DNA of 64,000 nucleotides from Neoscytalidium dimidiatum. Taxonomy: Eukaryota > Ascomycota > Dothideomycetes > Botryosphaeriales > Botryosphaeriaceae. Shown here piece after piece: positions 43,730 to 54,343 of this stretch. The stretch spans positions 4,154,001-4,218,000 of the forward strand of contig CM074695.1 in the NCBI GenBank assembly GCA_037367355.1, given 5' to 3'. The notes under the pieces are model-generated. The model was not told the origin of the DNA and searched no databases. It saw only the letters and a list, made by a program, of their open reading frames with translations. The position numbers and the translations under genes were made by a program. Each line of letters opens with the position of its first letter. Positions within the stretch are counted from its first letter, which is position 1.

Positions 43730-44660
43730 CCTGCTTACGAACCTGCTCGCGTGTCAATGCTGAAAATGTGGCGGCGGGCAGGGAAGCTATCGAGGAGTGC
43801 GGCCTGTCCCCGTCCCCTTCGAGTCTCGCATCTGACGGATACGAACTTCCGCTCATCAGCTGGCGCCGCAGAGCCAGCCAATTCCCCCTTCCCTCGCAAC
43901 ATGTGACTGGCTGCCGCCATCTGGGTGACGAGCATGTAGCCTGACGAGGGCGAGAGCTGGCCAGAACAACAGGGCAGCAGCCCTCTCTCCACTTTCTGTC
44001 GAGCCCACACGGGTCCGAAGGCGGCCGTTTCACTTCTGCAAGACCCAAGACAGAGACAGCTGCGTCGCCATACCTTCCAAAGCACCCCCCAAGTCTGGCC
44101 CGGCGCGCGCCAGACGAGCGCAACTGCGTCATTCCCCGAACCGGGAAAGGCTCGCTGCCTCCCCCCCGTGAGGCATTTGGCCGTGGCCCCAGGCAGGACC
44201 GCTTGCGCTTCGGCCCTCCAACTGGACCGACCCGAACGTGTCGGCGCTGCTCGGACACACTCTAAGAGTCAGATCGTCGACTGCGACGCGGAGGAAGGCC
44301 CATTCTTTGTCATCGAGCTCCATCAGTCATGTGGAGAAGAAGTGCAGATCCACGGCATCAATTACGCACATTATGCCTGCTCGGTGGGGGCTAGCTGTCG
44401 GAATATTCTCTTTCTCCCTTCCGCTCTATCCAACCAAAATGAGGCCGTTTTGCAGAAGCGAAACTGTACACATGATGCCCCGTTCCTGCCGACCCTGCTC
44501 GCTACGGGCTTCTTCCCAGCCAGTAGTACACAAAGATAAGAACTATGCGAAAAAGAAACCAAAATCCTTGTCCTGCACCGGCCCATGCAATGCGTTCAAC
44601 ATCGAATCCAATGTGTCCTCCCATATGCAACTAGAGTCATGCCACCGTATACATCTCTCA

Positions 44661-47141
44661 TCAATACCTGTACACGACGTTCCGCGGTTCCCCGCCGTAC
44701 TCCTGCGCCTCTGTGGGCCGCTCAACGATCTCCTGTTCGTCCACATAGCGACGCCCCTGATGCTGCGGAGCGTACGCGTACCGGCGCTCTTCAAATCCGT
44801 CTCCTTCATGCACCACACTGACAGCTCGATATCCGGGAGGCAAGGGCTCCACTCTCCGAGCATATCCTCCTCCCGGCGCCACGCTGCCATGCCGAGACAT
44901 ATACTCGACAGGGACTTCCCGCCGAACAGCTTCCGGGCGCACACTGTAAGCCCGGGTGATATATTCACCTCGAGGCGGCGGCATCTCTTCATAGCGTGTA
45001 GCTGGATGCCTGTCGACAGGTTCTTGAGCTGGAGCCAAATCTTCTCTCAACATTTCTCCTGGGCGCATGGAATATTCACGCTGTCGGTAAGGGCGATGCG
45101 GATCTACGATCTCAACCTCAGGCTGCTCGATATATCTGCGCGATTGTGGCGGTGGCATTCTCTGTAGGGCTTCTTCCTCCTCGTACGGCTCCGCACGCGC
45201 AGCTGGGCGCATGGTCGGTTCGCGAGTTCGCGCGCGCTCGTAGAGCATTTCTTCGCCAACTCGCCGAGGAGCTGGCGCAACGGAGGCCCTCCTGTCCACC
45301 ATTGCTGGCTCAGCATAGTACCTGTTGCCATACTGGTCCACCACTACGCGTCTTGGAACTGGAGGAGGGGCCATGATGGCAGGTGAGCGTATCCTCTGGT
45401 AGGGTTCCATGGCATAAGGTGGCGAAAGTGACCTCTCAGAACGGATATAGCGGGTCGCACCAGGTCGAATAGATCCCTCTCGGTAGACCGGAGTGGAACG
45501 ACCATCAAGGTAAGCATGAGAAACACCGCGCAGAGTTTCATAGGGGCCAGCCTGCAATGGCGAATATGGGCGCCTTGCATACTGAATGCTCGCAACTCGC
45601 CTAAGGTCTTGATCATCTCGCTCAGCTCGCCGGTATGCCACGCGCGAGGGTACCCGCACAATTTCGGGCTCAATCTCATATCGAGGAGCTGGGGCAGGCT
45701 GCTCATATTCCATGTAGTAAATGGGACGGTGGGCATCCCTGGGCGATACAATCTCGACGTCGTCATGTGCGGTGCGCGTTACTCGGCGTCTGACGTCCTG
45801 AGGCTCTGTCAAACTACCCAGGGGGGGTGGTGAGACTGGCTCTTCCTTGATGTAGGGTTCCGGAGAATCAGCAACGCGCTTGTTCGACACTCGCCTTTGC
45901 TTATCAGCCTTTTCAGCCTCCTTCGCTTCCCTACGTCGTTTTCGCGAATTGTTTTGTTGGCGAGGTGCGGCAGGACTCTGTCGACCTGAACGTGGTGAGT
46001 TGTCATTTCGGTTTGCATTGCCTTTTCCGCGGGGAGCGTTTCTTGGAGACGAATTCGTACTCGCCGCTACTGGCTGAGCACCGGCACCTCGCGAGGTGTC
46101 CAAACCAGGTACTTTGGCAAACGTCAGCGGCGAAACGCGGGCGGGCTGGGGGGCCACTGGTGTTTGGATGTGGTTCGTGATAACGGGGACAGTTGGGGAG
46201 GGAAGCGAACCATGGGTGCTGTTCTGATTTGATGCCACGCTGGGGCCATGGTTCTGCGGTGGAGGAAGTGTTGTAAAGGCTTCGGCGCCTGGTGGCTCGT
46301 AATCCGATTCCTCTCCATCTTCTACCAATTCCATGTCGTCGCGCATTTCCCTCTGAGAAAGCGTCTGAGCATCTGCCTCAGCATTACCATTCGGCGGCGC
46401 TCCAACTGGAGCGGCCTTGCTGCACGATGCACCTGCCAAGTCCACAGCACTCGCGGCACCCGAAGTGTCATGGTCGCTTGAAGACCAGCTGTTTGCCTGG
46501 CTTGAGTAATACGAGTTTTCATCGAATGAATCACTGGTCGGACTGTTGCTGTTAGTCTCTGAACGTAAGCCAGATACCGGTTGAGCAATCGCAAGTGCTT
46601 TGGCCAACACGTCTGAAACGTCAAGCGGCTCAGTATCGACGCCGAAGTCTCTGTCGCGGGTCTGTATCCGCTTCTGATCTACCTGATCCTTTAGTATGCG
46701 TTCGATTCTCTGCCGCTTGAGCTGAATCTCGGCGCGTACAAGGTCATCAGACTTTGTCAGAAGGACAGGATCAATCCCGGACGAAGATGGCTTCAACACT
46801 GGAGGGCGCTGGGAGCTCGCAGGCCGGGCAAAGGAGGTGGAAGGGGTAGAGTTGAATGAAGCGGTGCTATGCGAATTCTGCGTATAGGAGTGCTCGGCAG
46901 AGCCGTTGAGGCCACCGTTGAGAGGCGGACGAGAAGTGGGTGGAGACCGGGTGGGAGTCTGCGCTTGCAGTTTCTCTAGAGCATAGTCAGGGAGCTTGAA
47001 GCGAGGATGCTTGCCCGCAAGCACTTCGTCTCGCAGATGCAATAGCTGCTGGTAAAAGTCTGCGTAGCGGCGCGTCTCGGGGTCGAGATGGTTGCCGTCG
47101 CCATTAGCCTGCACATGGGGTGCGGGCACAGCGGAAGCCAT
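44661..47141 (-). CDS. Large disordered, probably nuclear protein of unknown function
   Basis: Single exon, 826 residues from the ATG at 47141 (a TTG-led extension exists upstream). Residues 20-65 form a charged helical segment (YADFYQQLLHLRDEVLAGKH). A second helix, RAEIQLKRQRIERILKDQ, lies near 140-165. Most of the rest is disordered: Ser/Thr/Pro-rich, with an acidic patch (DDMELVEDGEESDYE) and a basic bipartite nuclear signal (RKRRREAKEAEKADKQRR). The last 330 residues are packed with Arg, Tyr, Glu and Pro in loose RxxYxxxE-type repeats, ending VVYRY. Such Arg/Tyr-rich tails favour RNA binding or condensates, but that is inference. No family recognised. An 826-codon open frame with no intron and steady codon use makes coding certain. 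Confidence 0.85.
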   Translation of the reverse strand: MASAVPAPHVQANGDGNHLDPETRRYADFYQQLLHLRDEVLAGKHPRFKLPDYALEKLQAQTPTRSPPTSRPPLNGGLNGSAEHSYTQNSHSTASFNSTPSTSFARPASSQRPPVLKPSSSGIDPVLLTKSDDLVRAEIQLKRQRIERILKDQVDQKRIQTRDRDFGVDTEPLDVSDVLAKALAIAQPVSGLRSETNSNSPTSDSFDENSYYSSQANSWSSSDHDTSGAASAVDLAGASCSKAAPVGAPPNGNAEADAQTLSQREMRDDMELVEDGEESDYEPPGAEAFTTLPPPQNHGPSVASNQNSTHGSLPSPTVPVITNHIQTPVAPQPARVSPLTFAKVPGLDTSRGAGAQPVAASTNSSPRNAPRGKGNANRNDNSPRSGRQSPAAPRQQNNSRKRRREAKEAEKADKQRRVSNKRVADSPEPYIKEEPVSPPPLGSLTEPQDVRRRVTRTAHDDVEIVSPRDAHRPIYYMEYEQPAPAPRYEIEPEIVRVPSRVAYRRAERDDQDLRRVASIQYARRPYSPLQAGPYETLRGVSHAYLDGRSTPVYREGSIRPGATRYIRSERSLSPPYAMEPYQRIRSPAIMAPPPVPRRVVVDQYGNRYYAEPAMVDRRASVAPAPRRVGEEMLYERARTREPTMRPAARAEPYEEEEALQRMPPPQSRRYIEQPEVEIVDPHRPYRQREYSMRPGEMLREDLAPAQEPVDRHPATRYEEMPPPRGEYITRAYSVRPEAVRREVPVEYMSRHGSVAPGGGYARRVEPLPPGYRAVSVVHEGDGFEERRYAYAPQHQGRRYVDEQEIVERPTEAQEYGGEPRNVVYRY

Positions 47142-48146
47142 GGCAGAGCTGAGCGGTGTCAGTGTCTGGGTAGGTGCACGACCAGAGGCGACCGCTTCAA
47201 AGGGTGCACGAGCGCGATGAAGTCGATGGTGCAATTCTTACGGTGCCGGGTGGCAGCCGATGGAGTTTTGTACGTGGAGACACGGAGGAGGAGAAAGCGC
47301 GCGCCAGCCAAATCCAAATATTGGCCTCGGCCTCGCCCGCCGGAGAAAAGCCGCCCGCCAACAGCGTAAATGAGAGTTCCCGGCTGCCATCATCCCGAGT
47401 CCTCGAGGATGCCGATGCATGAACGCGCGGGATTGACGGCAGCATTGGCAAGTTTTGATGCAACAGTCCAAGGTACTTTCATGTCCGCTAGTTTAGTATG
47501 GTAAATGCACTGGGCCATACTATTGGCAGTGCTTGCTTGAGCTTGCAAGCTGCTGCTCTCGTCCGCGGGCCCTAACTCTCTTCCTGCATAGCAGTCCACT
47601 ATAACATTGCTCTCAAATAATCCGCATACGAGACTCGCCGCTGCCAAACTTGCAACCATTTCTTAGCTACTATTGTAATCGCAAGACGTCATTTGCTTGC
47701 ACGTCGGTCGTTGGATCAGGTGACCACAGTTGCCATCGTGCAAGCCCGGAAATTCTCCACGTACCTATCGATCAAAGTGGAATGTCCATCTAAATTGAGT
47801 TCAAATCGTGCAATGCGGTCTGGATAACGTGGAGGAACATCTCATGGACCAGGCAAGCCTAGAAAATCACAAAACCGGCAGTCCTCGGACTGTGGAATCT
47901 TCTGCCGGAAACGGTGCCGAATCGCCGAGGGCTTTGATCATGATTCATTGGTTCTCTGTTCGGCGAAAGCGCTGCTGGTGACTCCTTCTCGACACCGGCC
48001 AACAACACGCTATAGAGGTGTATATGGGCTCGCTTTTCGCTCGGTCGCAGTATCTTTTTCACCTTCATCATCAGAGACCTCTCTTTCCTCTTTTCCTTGG
48101 AACACACCGCACACTCCAGCACGCTAGAGTTTTCATCACCACAAAA
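47142..48146. other. Divergent promoter region
   Basis: 1.0 kb between the disordered-protein gene (minus) and the pyrimidine 5'-nucleotidase gene (plus). Pyrimidine-rich leader before 48147 (CCTCTTTTCC). No gene seen. Confidence 0.4.
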
Positions 48147-49085
48147 ATGACCGGTTCCGCCAACAAACCCGTGTTCTTCTTCGACATAGACAATTGTGTA
48201 CGTTCCATCCTGTGACCTTCGGACCTCCCAAATTCTGACCCTGGATACAGCTTTATTCAAAAAGTAAGAGTTGTGTGAAGGGCAACTTGGCGGCGACGCA
48301 GGACTAACGACAGCTCGGTGCAGGTACCCGGGTCGCGAACATGATGTCCGATCTCATCGGTATGCCTCTGACTGACCTCTCTCTCAACAGCTACTTATAG
48401 GTTCTAGACAAGTACTTCCAGACCCATCTAGCACTTTCGCAGGAAGAAGCCAACACTTTGCATTTGAAGTACTACAAAGACTATGGCCTTGCCATAGAGG
48501 GTCTTGTCCGTCACCACAAGGTAGATCCGCTTGAGTACAACAGCAAGGTGGATGATGCCCTCCCCCTCGAGCAAGTCATCAAGCCAAACCCTCGACTCAG
48601 GAAAATGCTCGAAGACATGGACCGGAGCAAAATCCGGCTCTGGCTTTTCACCAACGCCTATGTGAACCACGGCAAACGAGTTGTAAAGTTACTCGGTATC
48701 GACGATCTTTTTGAGGGCATCACGTACTGTGACTACGGTGCGGAGAAGTTCGTGTGCAAGCCGCACATCGACATGTTCCAGAAGGCCATGCACGAGGCAG
48801 GCGTGGAGAGGGTGGAGGACTGTTACTTTGTTGGTACGTGCCACGGTCATCCCAATTTCTTGTGGAGCTCATCTAAGGGAAATTAATCTAGATGACTCCG
48901 CCTCCAATGTACGCGCAGCCCAGGAGCTCGGATGGACTGCTGTCCACTTGGTCGAGTCCTCAGAACCGGCGCCGGCTCAGCAGGCGGCCCAATACCAGAT
49001 CCACGACCTCGAGGAGCTTCGAACGATCTTCCCCCAATTCTTCTCGACACCACCTAATGACCCGCCTCAGAAGTCAATTCCTTAA
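48147..49085 (+). CDS. Pyrimidine 5'-nucleotidase, HAD superfamily (Sdt1/Phm8 type)
   Basis: Five exons, 48147-48197, 48251-48263, 48324-48359, 48408-48833 and 48892-49085; introns of 53, 60, 48 and 58 bases; 239 residues. The 13-base second exon and 36-base third exon are needed to restore the family sequence DIDNC-LYSKS-TRVANMMSDLI-DKYF. HAD motif I is FFFDIDNC (Asp13 nucleophile, Asp15), motif II LFTNA, motif III Lys in EKFVCKPH, motif IV VDDSASN. The cap helix region (HLKYYKDYGLAIEGL) is typical of Sdt1/Phm8. The enzyme dephosphorylates UMP, CMP and modified pyrimidine nucleotides in the cytosol; Phm8 relatives also act on lysophosphatidate. It converges on the metalloprotease gene. Confidence 0.92.
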
Positions 49086-49370
49086 CTCAATCACTCATGC
49101 CTAAAGCCATGGGGATTGCTCGGTTGCAGGGTCTAATTAGGCTTTGCGCATGCAATAAATGAGTTGAGTGGCTAAGCTCGCTTCCACCCTTTCCGAACTG
49201 GCATGACTGATTTTGGCAAGTTTCTTGATCATCTCGTTGTTTCTAGAATTCTGCTATATGGCATCATGTGTTTTGCTATGTTAAGATCAGAAGACTTTCA
49301 TGTAGATGATGTCGTCGGTACTAGAATAAGGTCTAGATGTCCCCTTCAGGCAGCTGTGATATTTCCATTT

Positions 49371-50165
49371 CTATACCACCCCAGCCGGAGCCTCGTCACC
49401 CGTACTCGGCTTTGCGAAGTCTGCGTTGTCTTTGCCATCATTATGTCCTTCCAGATGGCGTCCGTATTCTTTCCATAGGTGCTTGACAGACTTTCCAAAA
49501 AGATCTTTCCAAAGCTTTTCCTCGTCATATTCCTTCCTTCTCAGAGTTTCATTGATAGACATGACACTCCCGTGACCATATGTCTTTTCCAAGTAATCCA
49601 AGAAATAGCCTGTATGTTGATAGCCGGCGTCCCAATCACCATCGGCCTCCTGCTTCCAATGCGGGGGCACGAATCCGCTCCGTAACCGCACATAGTCTGC
49701 AATTCCCTCAATGAGGCCACCTGGCGCCGTCCCATGACCGTTCCACTGCCAGCAATGCACCATCTCGTGCCGCAAAACGCCCAACATCTCCTCCTTCTTC
49801 CGATCCTTGGCGATGTGTGAGATATATTCTAGCGAGAAATGGATCTCCTTGTGGTCGTTGTCGATGTCCTTTCCAGTGGTGTATGCCACGCCTCCCATGG
49901 AGCGCAAGATCAAAGTGATGGAGCGGACAGGAGGGATGTCCGCGTGCGGTGAGTAGAGTAGCTGGAGGACGCCGGAGACGGCCTCCTCGAGGGCTTGAGC
50001 AGCATCGAGGTGGGCGAGGAAAGCCTTGGTGCCCTCGTGAGACAGATCGCGCAGCTCCAGACGCAGCAACGGCTTACGCTTCAGCACAGGCTTTTTCTTT
50101 GCCTCAGGTGTAGGGACGGGCGTCATGGTCTGAAAGTAGACGGGAGTTGGAGGCAGGCTCGTCAT
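49371..50165 (-). CDS. Basic-secretory-protein family zinc metalloprotease, no signal peptide
   Basis: Single exon, 264 residues from the ATG at 50165; the open frame continues upstream only with non-ATG codons. The zinc site is HEMVH (133-137) inside LRHEMVHCWQWNG, followed by GLIEGIADYVR (150-160), the two signatures of the plant basic secretory protein family. Downstream YQHTGYFLDYLEKTYG is also conserved in that family. The first 35 residues are Pro/Lys-rich and lack a hydrophobic core, so secretion is not supported despite the family name. Possible peptidase of unknown substrate. It is divergent from STU1 (550 bases) and convergent with the nucleotidase gene. Confidence 0.85.
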   Translation of the reverse strand: MTSLPPTPVYFQTMTPVPTPEAKKKPVLKRKPLLRLELRDLSHEGTKAFLAHLDAAQALEEAVSGVLQLLYSPHADIPPVRSITLILRSMGGVAYTTGKDIDNDHKEIHFSLEYISHIAKDRKKEEMLGVLRHEMVHCWQWNGHGTAPGGLIEGIADYVRLRSGFVPPHWKQEADGDWDAGYQHTGYFLDYLEKTYGHGSVMSINETLRRKEYDEEKLWKDLFGKSVKHLWKEYGRHLEGHNDGKDNADFAKPSTGDEAPAGVV

Positions 50166-50715
50166 GGTACGCGATGCGGTAGCTGCTGAATATAATGCGC
50201 CGGGGGAGCCCCAAGCGGCGGGACGGTGGTAACGGCAGCGCCAGTGATATACGCAAGGGCACGGTTCGAGGGTTGAGTCAGGGATGCGGGGAGCAAGGGA
50301 CGAAGCCAGGCTGCTCCTAGGCTGCAGTGAAGCTACGTCGCCCGCGCGCAAGTCGTGGCCGGCGAGGGTGTGAAACACATTCTGAGCAAGCGAAGTTGGC
50401 AGTCAGGATACGGTCGCCTCATTCGAGATACGAGATCCCAGCGCGTTCCGGCGGACCAGCCGGCGGAGCGCAGCGAGAAGGAAGGCGACGTGCGCGTCTC
50501 TCGTCCGTGTGCGCAGGTCCATTATTACTTGCATGCGCACGGCGACCCGGCGTAGTTGGGCCTGAGAGCGAGGCCGTCGCGGCGACGAGAAGAGTGGGGC
50601 GGGGATCGCTGCCGGGCCAGCCAGCAGTAATCGGTGCTGCCGCGCGGGCGGGCTTTTCCCAAACAAACCTCCACCGTCAACAGAACACCATCGCACCGCC
50701 TGCGACAACGCCACC
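50166..50715. other. Divergent promoter of the metalloprotease and STU1 genes
   Basis: 550 GC-rich bases; frames present are shadows. No clear TATA box. Confidence 0.4.
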
Positions 50716-53700
50716 ATGGAGGACCAGGCAGCGGGCCTTTTGGCTACGCTGAAGAAGTCATCAGCTCCGATCGACCAGAAATTGACACAATTCAACAGCC
50801 TCAAGAGCAGCATCAAGCACCTGCGCGTCCCCCAGGAGTGCACGCCGACCATCTTCGAATGCGTCCGCCTCGCTATCGGGGCGCAAACCTCGTCGACCCT
50901 CGTGTCCACCGGCTTCTCGACCCTTGGCCACCTCGTCAAGCGCCTTCATCTGCAGAGCCAGACCCAGCTCATCGCCCAGCAGTCCAACCAGCTGCTGCCC
51001 ATCCTCCTGGACCGGTTAGGCGATGCGCGCGAGAGCCATCGTAATGCCGCCTCGCAGGCGCTGTCTGACATTTGGCCTTACAACCATGCTGGCGTCGAGA
51101 GTATAGTCCGCGAGGGCGCATTGGGCGGCACGAACGCTCGCGCCAAAGAAGCTGCCATGCAATGGGTCGTGAAGGTACGAGCAGACGCGCGCGCCCGCCT
51201 CGTTGTGTTGTGTTACAAACAAACTGACCCCGCATAGATGCACGCTAGCGATAATCTCCCCTTCAAAAGTTTTACTCCGTACCTAGTCGCAAACCTGGAA
51301 GATCCGGATGGCATGGTTAGAGAGACCGCCAAATCCGCCGTAGTAGAATTATTTAGGTGCGCCTGCGCGGTGCCAGGTTGCGCAAGGCCGCGCGCTGATG
51401 AATCTGCAGGAACGCGCCGGATAATGCGAAGAACGATCTCAAGAAAAAGATGAACAGCCATAACGTACGGAAGACTATCGCAAATTACATCATAGCTAAT
51501 CTCGGCCTTCCCGGTGCGGTCGAAGTGGACACCAAAGCTTCTAGCACCTCTGTTCCTACTTTGGCAAGCTTGCCTTCGGACCCCGGAATGAGCGACAGCT
51601 TCGGTTCGGATGCGCGGCCACCACCCGCTGAGACCATGTCCATGGAGCCGATGTATGTGTACGGCAATAGGGAAGTGGAAGAGATTTTCAGAGACATGCA
51701 CCAGCATTTCGAAGGACGTGAGACAGAGCACAACTGGCTTCCTAGGGAAAAGGCTATCTTGAAGATCCGCCGCATGTTGAAGGGAAATGCGCCGACGGAG
51801 CACGAAACCGCATTTGTCGCTGGAGTCCTGAGTTTGCGTGACGGTATACTCAAGGTGTGCAACTCACTGAGAACCACCCACGCTAGCAACGGATGCCAGC
51901 TAGTGCAGGAACTCGCGCGGACACTGGGCCCCAACATCGACCCAATGGTGGAGATCATGTTGCAGAACTTCATCAAAATGAGTGCTAACACGAAGAACAT
52001 TGCTGCGCAAAACGGAAACGCGACCGTCGATGCAATATTTGCAAATGCTTCTTACACGAACAGGATGATGGCACATGTTGGGTTTGCCATTGCGGACAAG
52101 AATGTGCAGCCGCGCACCTTCTCCGCAGGATGGTTGAAGACACTACTCCAGAAGAATGCGTCGCATAAAGGCCATTTCGAGCACTCCGGAGGACTGGACT
52201 CAGCAGTCAAAATCATCAAGAAAGGTCTCACTGATGCTAATCCGAAAGTACGTGAGAGCTTCAGGGCAACATACTGGGCGTTTTCCAAGATGTGGCCCGA
52301 CAGGGCTGAAGCGTACGTATAACCAATTTCTTCAGTTGAGAATCCACCCGTTGATGAAATGACAGTATTATGGATTCTCTGGATGCCAAAGCGCAATCGT
52401 TACTCCAGAAGGATCCTAACAATCCTAATGCTCCAGCTGGCTCGGCAGGTGGCAAGGGAACAGTATCCAAGCTCAAATCGCAGGCCTCCCGCTCCTCCCT
52501 GAAAGATACGATTGCGGCGCAACGAAAAGCTGCACTTGCAGCACGGAAGATGCCAGACCGACCAGGTTCTGCGCAGGCTACCTTTTCTCCTGTCAAGTCA
52601 ACATCCCAGGAGCGTCCAGCTGCTGGTTCTCTGTCCAAATCGATGCACGGGCGCCCACCATCTGCACTGTCCAATTCCAGGACTCAGTCTGGAGAGAAAT
52701 CATCATCAGCAAGCTCAGGAGGCGGCTCTCTAACCGCCAAGCCTGTTCGTCGACCCCGTATGGCACCACGTCCTCAAACAGCGGACCCATATGCCTCCAG
52801 AAACAGGAATGCTCAGCAAACAGAGACCCCTTCCATGAGCCCTTCCGGTAGCCCGGAAAAGAGCACAACTAAGAAGGCTAGCACTTTGAGAGGCAGACCA
52901 CGTGCGCCATCGAACAAGAATAGTCCAATTACGAGCCTACCCCGGCCAAAGTCCCGTTTGGAAGCTATGCATCGCAAGTCCCCTAGCTTGGACAGTGTGA
53001 TAGCAAGCCCGTCGAAGGCCGAGGATTTAACAATGGTTATGCCCTTCCGGCAACGGCCTTCGCTCGATAAGACGATGACGGATGGCCGACTTGATGGTCA
53101 TAACGACGACGATAGCTTCACGATGGTCATCCCCAAAGTCAATTTCTCAAGGTCTGAAAACCAGAGGTTCTCGCCACATACAAGCCCTTCCAAGATTCCT
53201 TCGCCACGCCCGCTGTCCTTGTCAGCGAGTCTCGGTATCAGCTCGCCTGAACTCCGGGCTTTGGCACAGGGCAAGACTCCGAAACCAAAATCGCCCGAGC
53301 GATCTGCCAATGATCCTATCTCTACCGAGGAGGTTAGGGTGTACGAGGATCCATTTGCTGGTGAGGCTCAAAGGCCGTCGGATGATGAGAAGCCAGTTCT
53401 GGAAGAATTGCCCGTCAACGAGCAGAACCGTGACCGCCGGATGAGCAGCGAGACTCCTGACGCTGAGCGCGCTGACCTTAGCGATGGTCAGAAGTCGAAC
53501 GGTGCCACGAATGGAGAGGAGGTCGTTCAGGACAGGGCAGAGGTTCTCCGCACGCGCCGTCTGCTAGCCAGCGGAATCGAGCGTATCCGTGCGAAGACCC
53601 TCGATGCCCACGGCTTCCGTCGTCTGCAAGATGTCGTTAAGGGTGACCTTGACATTTGGGGCGAGCACGACCAGCGGTTTGGAGAGCTGTTGATGGCCTT

Positions 53701-54343
53701 GCTCGAATACCTGGAGGCACCCATGGACACGAAGACGCCTAACATCAAGGCCCAGAACTTAAAGACGCAGGTACTCGGCACCATTCGTGCTATGCTCATC
53801 TTACACCGCAAGAAGTCGGCCCCTTACTACGCGCGCGCGCTCTGCTCGGTCCTCGCATCCCGTGCCCAGTGGGACACAGCCAGCCACATCACGACCGATA
53901 TCGAGAAGACAGCTGACGAGATCGTCAAGTACGGCCAACCTATCGACCTCATCTCCGGCATCCTCGACTTTCTCGACTCGGCCAACGCCCCCAATTCCCC
54001 TGCTTCCGCCGTTTCGTCCGACCAGAGTCGCCCGGCCTCCGCGTCGCCTTCACCTCGCACTGTCACGCTTTCCTTGCAGACACTGTCCACCCTACTCCAG
54101 GTTTCGGCTGCGAAGAACGTCCCGATTACTGAGGGGCAGGCGGCACAGCTGGGTCGTCTGGCCGTGAAGTTCTTGGGTAGCTTGGATCCGGATGTCAGGA
54201 GGGCGGATATGGACTTCTGTGTGCAGCTGCATGAGAGATTGGGTGGCGAGCAAGATGGTGGTTTTTGGAAGGCAGTGAGCGGCGCGGATAAGGGGCATTT
54301 GAACCTTATCACGTATTACCTTGCTAGGAGGAGCAAGGCATGA
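50716..54343 (+). CDS. STU1: CLASP-family microtubule plus-end protein Stu1
   Basis: Four exons, 50716-51174, 51238-51356, 51410-52312 and 52366-54343, with introns of 63, 53 and 53 bases (phases 0, 2, 2); 1152 residues. The start is in good context (CACCATGGAGG). The N-terminal 230 residues form a TOG-like HEAT array (NPLKSSI-type helices, LLPILLDRLGDARESHRNAASQ). A second TOG array follows at about 310-500, ending REKAI...PDRAEAIMDSLD-type sequence, the hallmark junction of CLASP N-terminal domains. The next 300 residues are Ser/Arg/Pro-rich with SR..SP sites that bind microtubules, and a helical C-terminal domain ends the protein. Stu1 stabilises spindle and overlapping microtubules by promoting rescue. 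Confidence 0.9.

Larger units (their letters stand above)
42291..44660. other. Long GC-rich upstream region of the KH gene
   Basis: 2.4 kb. A plus-strand frame of 333 codons (42433-43434) and several of 200 codons on minus overlap one another, are Arg/Ala/Pro-rich and motif-free; I treat them as by-products of GC content. Two CT tracts (43383-43410, 43699-43724) mark likely leader or promoter sequence. Confidence 0.4.
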
